A stretch of DNA of 64,000 nt from Zygnema cylindricum. Taxonomy: Eukaryota > Streptophyta > Zygnematophyceae > Zygnematales > Zygnemataceae. The translations under genes were made by a program, and so were the position numbers. The number at the start of each line of letters is the position of its first letter. Position 1 is the stretch's first letter. The notes beneath the pieces are model-generated. The model did not search any database. It was not told the origin of the DNA and saw nothing but the letters and a program-made list of their open reading frames with translations. The stretch is taken from the NCBI GenBank assembly GCA_037447655.1, contig JBBHKE010002481.1:1-64000 (forward strand). The letters run 5' to 3'. Of the stretch, positions 48,501 through 59,400 are shown piece by piece.

Positions 48501-50378
48501 TCAATATATCCACTTGTTCCTTGCATTTGAGACATTTTTGTGTAGTCCCCAATATAAGCTTTGGCCAAACCCAAATCACAAATCTTACTTCGTTTATGTT
48601 CATCAAGGAGCACATTTGGCAACTTCAGGTCACGATGCACTATGTTTCTTTCGTGCATATACAACACAGCTGCTGACATCTCCCGACAAATTCGAACTTT
48701 GTCTAGCCATGTAAGATTACCCTGCCTTCCTTTAAGCCAGCTATCAAGGCTTCCTCCTGCCATATACTCACTCACTAAACAGGGAGTTGTGGGTTCAAAA
48801 GCATACAAGGATAAAATATGATGGTGCCTTAAGCTATGCAGAATCTGAACTTCGGCCGTTAGAGCACCATTATTGCTGTTAGAGTGAAGCTTCTTAACAG
48901 CTACCTCCACTCCCTGATGACGGCCTCTGTAAACCACGCCAAAGCCACCCTTTCCTATAACATTCGTGGGAGAAAAATTGTTTGTTGCCGCTGCAAGTTG
49001 ATCCAACGTGACAAGGTGAATGCCATCAAGAAGGTCATGAATACCAAGCTGCACAAAAAATAATAGTCTGTTAAACACACATACATGTGTTGCATCAAAC
49101 CTGCAGGGGACAAAGGTAAGAACATACAGTGAACCTTTTTGTCTCTACTGCCTCTACAGTGTAAAAGTAAAAGTATTTGTCACAGCACTGATATGCGGTG
49201 CTCATGCCTTGAAAAGAAAAAGTCAGAAAACAGTAAGTTAATAACCAGCCTTTTCATTTGACAACTAACCAATATCATACCTTTGGAGGAGGTACATTCC
49301 CAGAACTTGAGGAAGAGCTGGCTGGACTTTTTTTAGAGTTTTTCTCTGCCTCTGTTACCAACTTCCCAAGGTGGGCTAACTCTGCCGCCAGTGTCTTCCA
49401 TTTCATTTTTTGTCTGCTGGCATTCAAACATGAGATGGTTATACTGACAAAGGCTGTCAACACATCCTCCGGCCAAGTGCCCACACGAGAGCCAATTCTC
49501 TCTATTAAAAATGACGTAGATTTCTTGCTCGTCTGGAGAATAGAAGAAAGCTTCAGGACCTCTTTATTTGATGAAGTCGTCAGAAGCTCAAGAAACAGCA
49601 ACCCGATACCCTCAAATGATGACTGTTTGTCCATACGATCCCCAGCAATGGAGTATATAAGCTTGCTCTTTGTGTTACTTTTATCCAAAGAAATTGCAGC
49701 AGAATCAATCCCATTCACTGCAACCTCGTTGTCTATCAAATATTCAACTGCTGATGCAATGTCAACTGCTATTCGGCAGCGATCCTGCCATCTTATTCCA
49801 TCGGACAGTTTTTCTCGTAAGCTTTTTCCCTTCAATATTTCGACAACAATACAGCCATTCTCTGGACACCAAGCAATTGCTTTTGCTGCATGATCATGGC
49901 TTACAGACTGCATTTTCTTTGCCATTGAATCAAGTTCTTCGCTGTTCGTCAGAATCTTATGGACAGCCACAGTTTTCCCTGAAAACTCTCCTTTGTAAAC
50001 ACTCCAGGAGTCCTTTTCAATCATAATCTTAAGCTTTGAAAAGTTACCAGTTATGTGTTGTACTTCTTGTACAGTTAAAGTTATAAGTTTCGGTCCTGAG
50101 TTTTGTTGTACGTCAAACATCTTAGAAAAAGGGTGCTGGAAACTACCACCTCCAAACAGAAGATCCATAGGATTCATATGGACCTCTGGCTCCAACATAG
50201 GGTTCATAAAACTTGCAATTGGAGACGATGGTCCACCCTCCTGCTCAAAATGTGCGGAATAGCTTCCAGCTGATGATGATGATCCGGTGAACGCGGGATT
50301 TCCATCAATAAGGTGTGACGTCAAAGAAGAAGAAGGTTGTTTGTTTCTACTGAAAAACTTAGTACGGAATGACGTCAT
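45559..50378 (-). CDS. Kinase-family gene B: tandem pseudokinase-kinase with coiled-coil tail
   Basis: Four exons on the minus strand: 50378-49281, 49048-47600, 47236-46547, 46059-45559; phase-0 GT-AG introns; 1,245 residues. Exon 1 (366 residues): Ser-rich N-terminus, then a pseudokinase (about 120-320) with VAVHKI in place of VAVK and no HRD or DFG. Exon 2: an RLK/Pelle-type kinase (about 385-640) with GKGGFGVVYRG, Lys418 in VAVKKL, HRDLKLPNVLL (Asp506) and DLG (Asp524) for DFG; GTSGYIDPH replaces the usual APE region. The kinase looks catalytically competent. Exons 2-4: about 560 residues of heptad-rich coiled coil with the conserved link GKSPSEFES. Near the end is a UVR-like motif (LKNFTEAARFGTDAKLL), then DEEADRLQEAFGL. 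No signal peptide or membrane segment, so cytoplasmic. The 5' leader is CT-rich. Confidence 0.93.
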
Positions 50379-50998
50379 GGCTAGGAGAAAGGAGGGAAAG
50401 GAGAAGAAAAGAGAGGGAGAGGGCAGAGACGAACGGGAAACCAGAAAGCGAAGAAATCTTGCAGGGAACAGGGGAAAATACGGAGAGTTAAAATACTAAC
50501 AGGGAACAAAAATAAGAAGGGCAAGAAAATAAGTGTCCACGGAAAAAGAAAGGAAGAAAGTTTCTGCACAAAATTAAAGGAATTGTAAATTCAGAAAAAA
50601 AAAAAAGGAAAGAGATCCGCATTGGTGCAATAAAATTAAAAAATAAAGTATTAGTAGTGAAGAGAGAAGAGACAACTACAGAACTGTAGCTAGCGGAGAC
50701 CGCCTGAAATGGATTGAAAAAAGAGGAGAAGAAAATACAGGCTGAAAGTCAAAAGTCATAGACCAGTGATTCAGCAAACGGGCGGTGAAAAGTACAGAAG
50801 TACAGAACCTCCGATGGCAATTTGGCGGTGAGTCAACCACACTTATGAAGATCATCAATCGAATTGGTTCAGAAAAACAAAGAAGCGCAAAGAAGTACAG
50901 TGAAAAACAGAAAGTATTGTAGACTAAAAACACGCCTGAACAAACATCCAATCATAGGCTCACCTGCACATTTTTCTCGGTTGCCAGTGTACTCCCGT
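50379..50998 (-). promoter_or_regulatory. CT-rich leader and upstream region of gene B
   Basis: On gene B's strand the 150-200 bases before the ATG are strongly pyrimidine-rich (complement of AGGAGGGAAAGGAGAAGAAAA), as in genes A and C. Farther up the DNA is ordinary non-coding sequence ending at the TA that borders a MITE. Confidence 0.5.
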
Positions 50999-50999
50999 A

Positions 51000-51550
51000 C
51001 ACCGCGAATCGTTATTAGAGTATATAACTCTAATTTTGGGTTCCTGAAATTTTGGTTTTTTTTTTTAAATAGTATACATGATTTTAATTTTTCCTTTACG
51101 TTAATTAAGGTACAGTACAAAATAGCGTAAAGAACGAAAGTACAATAAGATCTAGATAGTATGGTGTACGGATGATGTCAGACCGTACATAAATGTATCT
51201 TTTCATGTAAAACTTTACAAAAAATGAATTAAATCAGACGCGCACGCATGGGAACGTGCGCTCAAAAGATGGGATTCAATCTGGTCGCATAACTGCCGTA
51301 AATTAGTCTGACATGTACAGATATTTAAATTTCGCGACGGCGTACGATTTCTAATAATTTGTACGACTACATATATTAATTTATACGATTGTACGGTGAT
51401 TATTCCTTTTTTTGCAACTCCCAAATTAGCATTAACGCCAAAATTAGAATGCACCTTTTTTTGAAAATTTTCAAATTCCTAATTGGCATTAATAACGATA
51501 TTTTTTTCTCAACACTAATTAAACTTTGACACTTATAACGATTTGCGGTC
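51000..51550. mobile_element. Long-form MITE with decayed right end
   Basis: The left end TA|CACCGCGAATCGTTATTAGA is clear. The right end near 51535-51550 (TATAACGATTTGCGGT) is a diverged inverse without the final TA. Internal GTCAGACCGTACATAAATG matches the family. A 7-bp hairpin GCGCACG/CGTGCGC lies at about 51242-51263. Confidence 0.55.
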
Positions 51551-51932
51551 CTGTCGAATCCAAAAATGGTTCAATACTCAACGAAAGACTTTTCTCAAAC
51601 GTCACTTTCCCTTGGCGACAACGTTGACGTTAATAGGTACATTAAAGTACGGAATCGTTGACAGAAATGTTACGATGTAACAGCAAATCTTCGAGACTTC
51701 AACGTGAATCGCTATTAGTGCTGACAACACATAATCGGCGCCTGTAAATTACGACTCTTGAACCTAAAATATAATTAATAATAATATTTCATTCCTTGGG
51801 CATTATAGGTAAGGATTCATTAAATACCTGTTCTTAAATGTTGAAAAAAAAATCTATGTGAAAAAAAGCAACCGGAGAGTACAGAGAATTTCTGAATTTG
51901 TATGAAATGTGGTTGTCTTGTACCGTTTTTTG
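51551..51932. other. Non-coding spacer with a MITE-end fragment
   Basis: The sequence AACGTGAATCGCTATTAG at about 51700-51717 resembles a MITE terminus without a partner. The last eight bases (GTTTTTTG, 51925-51932) are the left target duplication of the next element. Confidence 0.5.
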
Positions 51933-52377
51933 TAGTGTTGGGTATCGAGGACCACTTGCCGATATTCGATATGTACCGAATTTTAGGTACCCGATAATCG
52001 ATATATCGCTTCGATATATCGATTATCGAAATATCGCGATATATTGGCGATATATCGCCGATATATCGCCGATATATCGTATCGACGATATATCGAAAAT
52101 GAAAATTTTAAATTTTTTTTCAAACCCCCCCCCCCCCCCCCGAGCGCTCAGTGGGGGGGGGAGGGGGGATTTCCGTACGATTTTCCGTACGTTTTTTCGT
52201 ACAGTTTTTCGTACAGTTTTCCGTACTCTCACTGTAGGGACAAGCAATTTTTGCGATATATATCGCGATAATTTATGTTGGTCCCGGTACGATATATCGA
52301 GGAATCTGTTCGATCGATATTCGATATATCGAATATCGAAATTATCGCGATATGAAACTACCCGATACCCAACACTA
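51933..52377. mobile_element. hAT-like non-autonomous element with CGATATAT array
   Basis: The ends TAGTGTTGGGTATCG and CGATACCCAACACTA are perfect inverses. The flanks GTTTTTTG (51925-51932 and 52378-52385) are a perfect 8-bp duplication. Inside are many CGATATATCG units on both sides, a C run followed by a G run separated by GAGCGCTCAGT (about 52126-52165), and a TTTTCCGTACG-type repeat (about 52170-52225). No transposase is encoded. Confidence 0.88.
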
Positions 52378-52502
52378 GTTTTTTGACCTACCGATAACCG
52401 ATTTATTGGTCCATTATATCGGTAACATAATTATCGTGATGAATTACCGATATTATCCGATGCATTACTGATAAATGTTGGGACCGATAATTATAGCCAG
52501 TA

Positions 52503-52720
52503 CACCGTGAATCGCAATTAGCGTCAATGTTTTTTTCGCCACTTAAAACCTATTTTCTCCGTACACACTTGTTGAATTTTCAATTTGAGACCGCCAATCG
52601 GAAGCTGAGAATGTGAACTTTCAATCGCAACCGTCAGATATACAATCCGACAAGTGTGTACGGGGAAAAGATGTTTTAAGTGGCGAAAAAAAACATTGAC
52701 GCTAATAGCGATTCACGGTA
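52503..52720. mobile_element. MITE with ~75-bp terminal inverted repeats
   Basis: The left arm CACCGTGAATCGCAATTAGC continues through CGCCACTTAAAACC and CCGTACACACTTG. The right arm is its inverse nearly to the same depth (CAAGTGTGTACGGGGA, TTTTAAGTGGCG, AGCGATTCACGGTA). TA borders both ends. At 218 bp the copy is almost a perfect fold-back, leaving about 65 bases in the loop. Confidence 0.85.
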
Positions 52721-52917
52721 TACTGTACGATTAAGAGTTTAAGACTGTACGCCTCACTGGTTTGTCCGAAAATACGGAACGCATTATCATACGTGGCATG
52801 CCATGAATATAAGTATATAACACAATAAAGTATAAAGTACTATTATAGTATACTATATTTCTTACAGTTATCGGCGACAAAAAAAAAAATGTTGGTTACG
52901 GAGCGATATACCGAGAC

Positions 52918-53880
52918 CAGAGGTCGCATAAGTCAAAATTTTATATAACCGAGACCGACCGTTTTTTTTTTTCAAAATCCGGGTTATGTCACGCTCCTAA
53001 ATGTTAACCGTTAAACGAAACGCGTTTACGAAAATAAACGTTAACCCAAACTCGATTACTCGCGACTAACCGTTCCCGCCCGTGCCCGAATTAGTACAGA
53101 ACTACACCGTGAATCGCTATTAGCGTAATGAAATAGATAGCGTAATGAAACAATTAGCGTTATTTACGCTAATTGGGAATGTCGTTTTTTTTGGAAATAT
53201 ATTTTATTCTAATTTTTCGTACACTCTAATTTGCAAACTGCTTTGTAAAAAATTTCGGTGCATAATATCTCCACACTACAATATGTGCATGTACGAAATT
53301 GTTCAAATCGTACGCCGTCGCATTTTTTTTTCATCCGCGAATGCCGGAAAAAATTTACGCAATTACATGTTAGCGCGACTACGGGACAGCGTGAATATCT
53401 TTTCTGTACTTTTATACTAAAAAAAAGTACTAAATTGTACGGCTCTGACAAACCGTACACCACACTATTTACGATGGCTCTATATTAGAGTCATGAATCC
53501 TATTTTATGGAACACCTCAAATAACGTGTAGGAACATTTAGAATGTCTAATTCTATTTGAGAATTTGCCCAAAAAAACAAGGTACCTCAATCAGCGACCA
53601 ACACGCTAATAGCGATTCTCGGTGTAGTGGTACATCTCCCGTATACCTTCCACGATAACAAAAGTACAAAGTACAATAATGTTGGATTGCATGGACAGTA
53701 CAAAATTTTCATTTTTTTAGGTTTTTTGCTTGCCCGACCGTAACCATTTTTTTTTTCCTGTGAATCAACCGCCCGAATCCACCCGGCCCCCCAAATTTGG
53801 CAACCGAATCCGTTCCGGATCCGACACGGGCGGTCGGTTAACGGTCGGTCATGGTTTCGGTTGACCGTTTGCGACCTCTG
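52918..53880. mobile_element. hAT-like element, CAGAGGTC family, copy 2, split by a MITE
   Basis: The ends CAGAGGTCGCATAAG and TTTGCGACCTCTG are inverses. The flanks ACCGAGAC (52910-52917) and ACCGGGAC (53881-53888) match at 7 of 8. The body is similar to copy 1 in reverse orientation (shared GATCCG, CGAAACGCGTTTACG and ATGTCACGCT). It is interrupted by the long-form MITE at 53105-53624; copy 1 provides the empty site. Confidence 0.85.
53105..53624. mobile_element. Long-form MITE nested in the hAT-like element
   Basis: Ends TA|CACCGTGAATCGCTATTAGC and CGCTAATAGCGATTCTCGGTG|TA; 520 bp. The internal motif CCGTACACCACACTATTTAC near 53453 is shared with the copies at 54188 and 24641. Short subterminal repeats of TAGCGTAATGAAA occur near the left end. 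Confidence 0.85.
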
Positions 53881-53968
53881 ACCGGGACTCCTCACCATTC
53901 GATAATCGATAATTGTCGGTATCGGTTTTATCAAGATAAGTTCTGATCTGATACACAACACTACATTA

Positions 53969-54165
53969 CACCGCCAATCGCTATTAGAGTCAGGATTAAA
54001 TAGCGTCAAAAAACAATTAGCGTTATTGATTCTAATTTAGTACCTGAGACGTGGCAAATTATGGTCCACGTACTTAAATAGCGTTATTAATTGTATTTCA
54101 GGTTTTTTTTTTTTGAAAAAAGGGCACTGAATTGGCGTTATATACTCTAATAGCGATTGGCGGTG
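53969..54165. mobile_element. Short MITE, TA target, CACCG termini
   Basis: Left CACCGCCAATCGCTATTAGA and right TCTAATAGCGATTGGCGGTG are near-perfect inverses bordered by TA. At 197 bp it is close to the element at 16513-16739, which shares the CGCCAATCG variant. Confidence 0.85.
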
Positions 54166-54187
54166 TACTGTACTCTACAGTACAGTA

Positions 54188-54703
54188 CACCGTGAATCGT
54201 TATTAGCGTTTATAAATTATTAGTGTTATTAATTTTAATTTAGGTATTGCAAAAAATTTTTAAAAAAGTTTAATTGTAATTGATACACCGGATCTGCCGT
54301 CATTATATAAACAGTCAAATAGGTAAAAGTACAAAATCTGACAATCCGTACAGCGTTGCGTCCTTTTACTATAATTAATTCATAATTATAATTTGGGTTT
54401 GCGAACGCGTTTGTCGCAAACTCGACTCCACGTTTATTCTACGCGCAGTTCTGTATGCAACCGACATAAGTTAATTACTATCTCCGTACGATTTCCGGTA
54501 ACGAAGTGCAGTGTTGTACGAGCAAATACCTTCCGTACACCACACTATTCATGAAATAAGTACGGTGTGACGTTAACGCTAATTTACAAGAACCGTAATT
54601 AACGTCAAGGAAAAAATAGATTTATTAATTGTATTTCAGGTATCAATGTCAAAATTTAGGGGTGTCGATATAGAGTACATAAGGCTAATAACAATTCACG
54701 GTG
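54188..54703. mobile_element. Long-form MITE, best-kept copy
   Basis: Left end CACCGTGAATCGTTATTAGC, right end GCTAATAACAATTCACGGTG, both bordered by TA (54186-54187, 54704-54705) and by CAG/CTG outside that. It is 516 bp and non-coding. It lies 22 bases from the short copy at 53969-54165. Confidence 0.85.
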
Positions 54704-54705
54704 TA

Positions 54706-56441
54706 CTGTAGTTTTTACACATTCTTCGTAAGGTAGACGGTTTTCTCATTGCAAATTTCATTTTGAAAGAAAACGACAAAAAATACCTTTACTTTAACAC
54801 ATGGACACACACCCTTAAGCGGCATGGCCCGCAACCACACTAGCCCCCACCTTTCAGCGTTGCTAAACATAGAAGCTTGTATATATCGGAAATTGAAGTG
54901 TCGACGTCGTCCATAAAAAAAGAGTAGGAGGTCAAATTTATTTTGCGTTTTGGGGCCATGTCACAATTCCATGGAGTTGTTAGTCCTTCGCCTGAAGCAC
55001 ATAGAGTCGTGTGTGTAATGGCACTCTATCATTCGTAAAGAAGCTGTGTGATGGAACACCTCGTCAACTTCTTAGTTACCATTACTACATACGACAGCAT
55101 AACAGGAAGCTGCTTGTTTCGATGGATCTTCGCCCTAAGGGGTCGTTGCTTGTTTTTTTTTCTTGGGTCAGAGATTCTTTTTGTGATTTAGCACCTCTAA
55201 TGAACGTTTTATCGCGATGTGCTACATGGCTACACATGATCGAAGTGGTTCGACAACAGCCGCGACTATCTTCTCTTAGACATAAAAAAACTGCCACGTG
55301 TTTTCAATGAATCATATATCATATATCATCTATCATATATACATTGCCTTCAAAAACACTTCATTTTTCTTCCTTTGTTCTTCATTTTTCTTCCCAAAGG
55401 AAGACCAAAATGTATGTCCATTTCAATCTTCTTCCAAAATGCCCATGATATTCCTCCCAAGTAAAATGCATGTCAATGATCTTATTCCCAAGTAAAATGA
55501 ATGTCCATATCGTATTTTGTTTCGGTGTGATTTTCTTTCCTGCTAGCCAACAGCAAGATGCCCGCTGAGGAAATCCACAGACGAACCCATGATTTTATTT
55601 CGCGCTTTAGTCATAAAGTCTTGTTGTTAAATAAATGAAATTTCTTGATTGGACGTAAGTGGCTTTGCATAGAAATGGCACATGCCAATTAGAAGGTCGA
55701 GAACAAACCAATCTACTGTTACAAACCATATGTATCCTCGTGTGTGAAACTTATCTATTTATCCAACACAACGAAAAAACGTGATCCTGAGAAAGACACA
55801 GTAACGTAAAAGGGAAAAAACCAACCACTGTACAACTGCAAACATCTTAATCAGCAAGTCACTTTTACAACATAGCTCAGTTGCTTATACATGCGATATT
55901 GATGCAATAGGTGCAAGCAATCATCATTGCACCACCTATTTGCAAAAAACTGACACGGAATTGCAAACAGCTCAGTCAACAAGACACTTTTGCAACGTAC
56001 TGAACTTCATTTTATTACAGGTGATATTGAGGCAATTAACTACATAAATCCTTATCTCTCCTGTTATCTGCAGAATCTAAACAAACAGGCGGCCCTGCTG
56101 CTCTCTCTGGCCATGAAACCTTAAGCCCTATGCACTAAGCACATTATTACTAAGGAAGAAAAAATTTAGAGTAATACTACCAGTTACTAAAAACAACATA
56201 GACATCAAGACTAACATAACAATCTAACATGCTGTACACTTCTAATACGGAAAATAAGTTTCCTTGAGACGATCTTCACCTACAACCATCCCTGTCGACA
56301 GCCTTCTGAAATAACCTTAACCATTGTGACACCCCCGTCAATACCAGGTCACGTGTTTGTTTTTGCAAAACAATTAATTAAATTTGTCTTTCCTAAGTAC
56401 TAATTGTCTATCAAGCAAGAAAACCATCCACGTTGTTCCAA
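54706..56441. other. Intergenic DNA upstream of the gene C 3' end
   Basis: A 99-codon plus-strand frame at 55011-55310 has no recognisable family. ATATATCAT-type repeats lie near 55312-55340. The pair AAGTAAAATGCATGTC and AAGTAAAATGAATGTC (about 55460, 55491) is a small local duplication. The last few hundred bases are probably gene C's 3' UTR. Confidence 0.45.
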
Positions 56442-59400
56442 CTACTTTCCTCCTAATCCAAAACGAACTCTTAGTCTTTCTTCTTCTTCATCCGCTAAAT
56501 CAGGTTCCATTTTCAGCAATTCCGCCCTGTCATACTCCTCTCTCTCCACTGCTGCCTCCATTTCTTGATTTGCAAGAACAGCTACTAATCGCAACCATTC
56601 ACATCGAGCTTCGGCAAATAAACCATCATTTCCCACTAGTGCCTCTTTTGCTTCAATAGCCATGGTTTCTTTCTCAGTTTTGTCTCGTTCCACTGACGCT
56701 AGCTGTAGGTTGAGGAGTACAATTTCTTCTTCTGCTGCCGCAATTCCATCTGTCATAAGTTTTGCATCCGCCTGAAGCAGAGAAGCTTCTTTGAAATCTT
56801 TTAAAGTTGCTGCCACTTTTTTCTCGTTCTGTAATTCTATCAGCCTCCTTTCAAAATTTGCCATTCGTTTCTCGCACATGGCTCTGTCCTGTTGAAGCCT
56901 TGTTCGAGTAATATCCAGTACCTGTGATTGCCAGAAATTCCATCTTGGTCAAAGTCAATTGACAAACCAGGCAACACATAGTTATTTTGTGAACCCTCTG
57001 ACATGACAACAGCAGTGATAGGCAAAGGACTCCTTTTTTTAAACAAGATTAGCCTGATTGAGAAGGATGAACTCTCAAGTTTAAAAGGACAAACGTCAAG
57101 GATTAAGAGCTACGAGCGTCCATCCTGTTTTAATCTGATTAGAATGAAATTAGACATTACCTTCAAAGAATTCTCAAAATTTGTAACATTGCGTTGTAAA
57201 GTTTTCCGTTCCTTCCAGATGGCTCTTTCTTGTGTTGCGAGCTTTCCCAACTTCTCCCTTTTTGCTACTTCTGCAGCAGCCAGTACTCTATCTTCCTCTA
57301 CTTCTTTCACAAGGCCCATCCTCACCTCCTCTCCAACTTTTAGTACTTCAGCACACAACTTCATGCTCCTTTCTGCCGCCACCTTCAGCTCTTCCACCTC
57401 ACAGATCTCATTCCTTAGCCTCTCTGCTGCATTGTCAGTTTCTGCCTTCACTTCAGCAGCTCTCGCTATCTCCATCTCCAGCCCTGACGTCAATTCATCA
57501 AAGCTAGCAGCCAGAGGTTCAATCGCTTGATTAGCGGCTAGAACTTTCTTGTCCTGCTCTATTATCTCTGAGAGCTTAACATCCAAGAGTTGTTGTAACT
57601 CCTTCAATTCCTCCATTAACGTTTCCTTCTTATTTATAAGTAGTCGCTTATCCTCTTTTAATGAAGTTTTTGTATCTTCCAGTCTTACATCTAATTCTGC
57701 TATTGCCGTCGCCAATGTTTGCTGCTCCATCAAGACTTGCCGTCTCTTCACTTCTAAGGTTTCTGTCATTGTAGCCAAAATATCCTGATCTGTGCTGGCA
57801 TCAACTGAAGATACTTCTGCGACCATATCTGCTTCCTCCTCCGCTTCCTGCAAAATCAAGCCATGAGTTTATGACTACTATTTCCAGGCAAAAGTGGCCA
57901 ATATGTGCATGACTATCCGTGCATAAAACATGACACTGCACCATTGCGCACCAACAAATATGAATGTCCTGGGTTGAATAAACTAGACAAGGAATCTCTC
58001 AAAGGTCAAAGAACCATACCAACAAAAATATAAAACAGCAAATTTACCCTTCCACGCTTCCTGGCCCAATAAGACCCACTAACACCTATGCTCATAACAA
58101 CAATTAGATTGATTGCAAGAAAGATAAACACCAGAAACTCGAAAAACATAAACGCAACAAGGGATTCAGGACGGCCTGGAACAGCACCTGACGCAAAACA
58201 GTCAGAAGTTGCATTGCCTCCAAGTCCACACCAGCCTCTGCGTCAATTTCCTGGACCCTAATATGGATGGCATCATACTCCTCTTCTGCCTGCTGAACCT
58301 CATCTTCTGCAGCCCTTGCCTCTTTCTCCGCAATTTCTATCAGCTGGTTTAGCCTACTTCTATCTGCTTCACACGCTCCAGTGAATTGACTCTCCAAGAG
58401 CATCTTATTTACTACAGCATTTAGCATTTTTTTAGTCACTTTTTGTCTCTTTACAGTGGCAGCCTGAACTTCTCCGGAAACGGAAAATTCAAAAGCCTGA
58501 AGGGAAAGTGAAAGAGCATCTAGATTGCTTTGGATATTTGAAAGCCTAGACTCAAATTCCGAAGGGGACTTCCCTATCGAGCTGGATGATCTAATCCTAT
58601 CCTTCAAGCCAATTGGTTGAGCCGACCCAAGAATGTGTTTAGCATCCATGTCTTTGGATAAGTCCTCCAGCTCTTCAAAAGCAACAAGTAAATCATCTAC
58701 ACGAGTCCGAAGTTCCCATTGTCTTTCCGTGCAACAAAGAACAAGGCCTATGGTCTTTTCCAGAGCATCTCTGGGCATTGCACCACTCCTCGGATCCAAA
58801 AGTTTACAGAAATATGAAACAAGCTCATGAAACTTCTCTGGATCCCAACGGCTTTTTAAGGCCGATTCTTCTTCAAGTCTAACAGGAATTTCCTCATCAC
58901 TATCTGAATCATCCAGTGTTGTCGGCAATTCTATACGGGAGCCCTGCTTTTGATATGGTCCTAAGAGACGATGGACATCATGAATGCGAGACATCCCTGT
59001 TAGCAGTTGCATGATGATAAGCCCTAAAGCATACGTGTCCGAATGTGTGCTGACGTATCCAGTATCGGTAATGTGTGGGTCCATGTATCCGGCGGTTCCT
59101 TGCATCACAGACATTGTCGTCTGTTTCCCATGATAAAGTTTTGCCAAACCCATATCACAAATCCTACTTCGTTTATGTTCATCAAGAAGTACATTCGGCA
59201 ACTTTAAGTCACGGTGAATAATGTTTCGACTGTGCATATAGGAGACAGCTGATGACATTTCCCTACAAATTCGAACTTTGTCCTCCCACGAGAGAAAATC
59301 ATGCTTCCCTTCAAGCCAGCAATCAAGGCTGCCGCCAGCAATGTATTCACTCACTAAACATGGAGTTTTAGGGTCAAAACCAATCAAAGACAAGACATGA

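Noticed and set aside
51898-52386. 162-codon frame rich in Arg/Tyr/Ile and its VRKTVRK-type antisense frame
   Set aside because: Both are translations of the CGATATAT and CCGTAC repeats inside the hAT-like element.
55011-55310. 99-codon plus-strand frame
   Set aside because: No family, no conserved motif, and the antisense strand is equally open.
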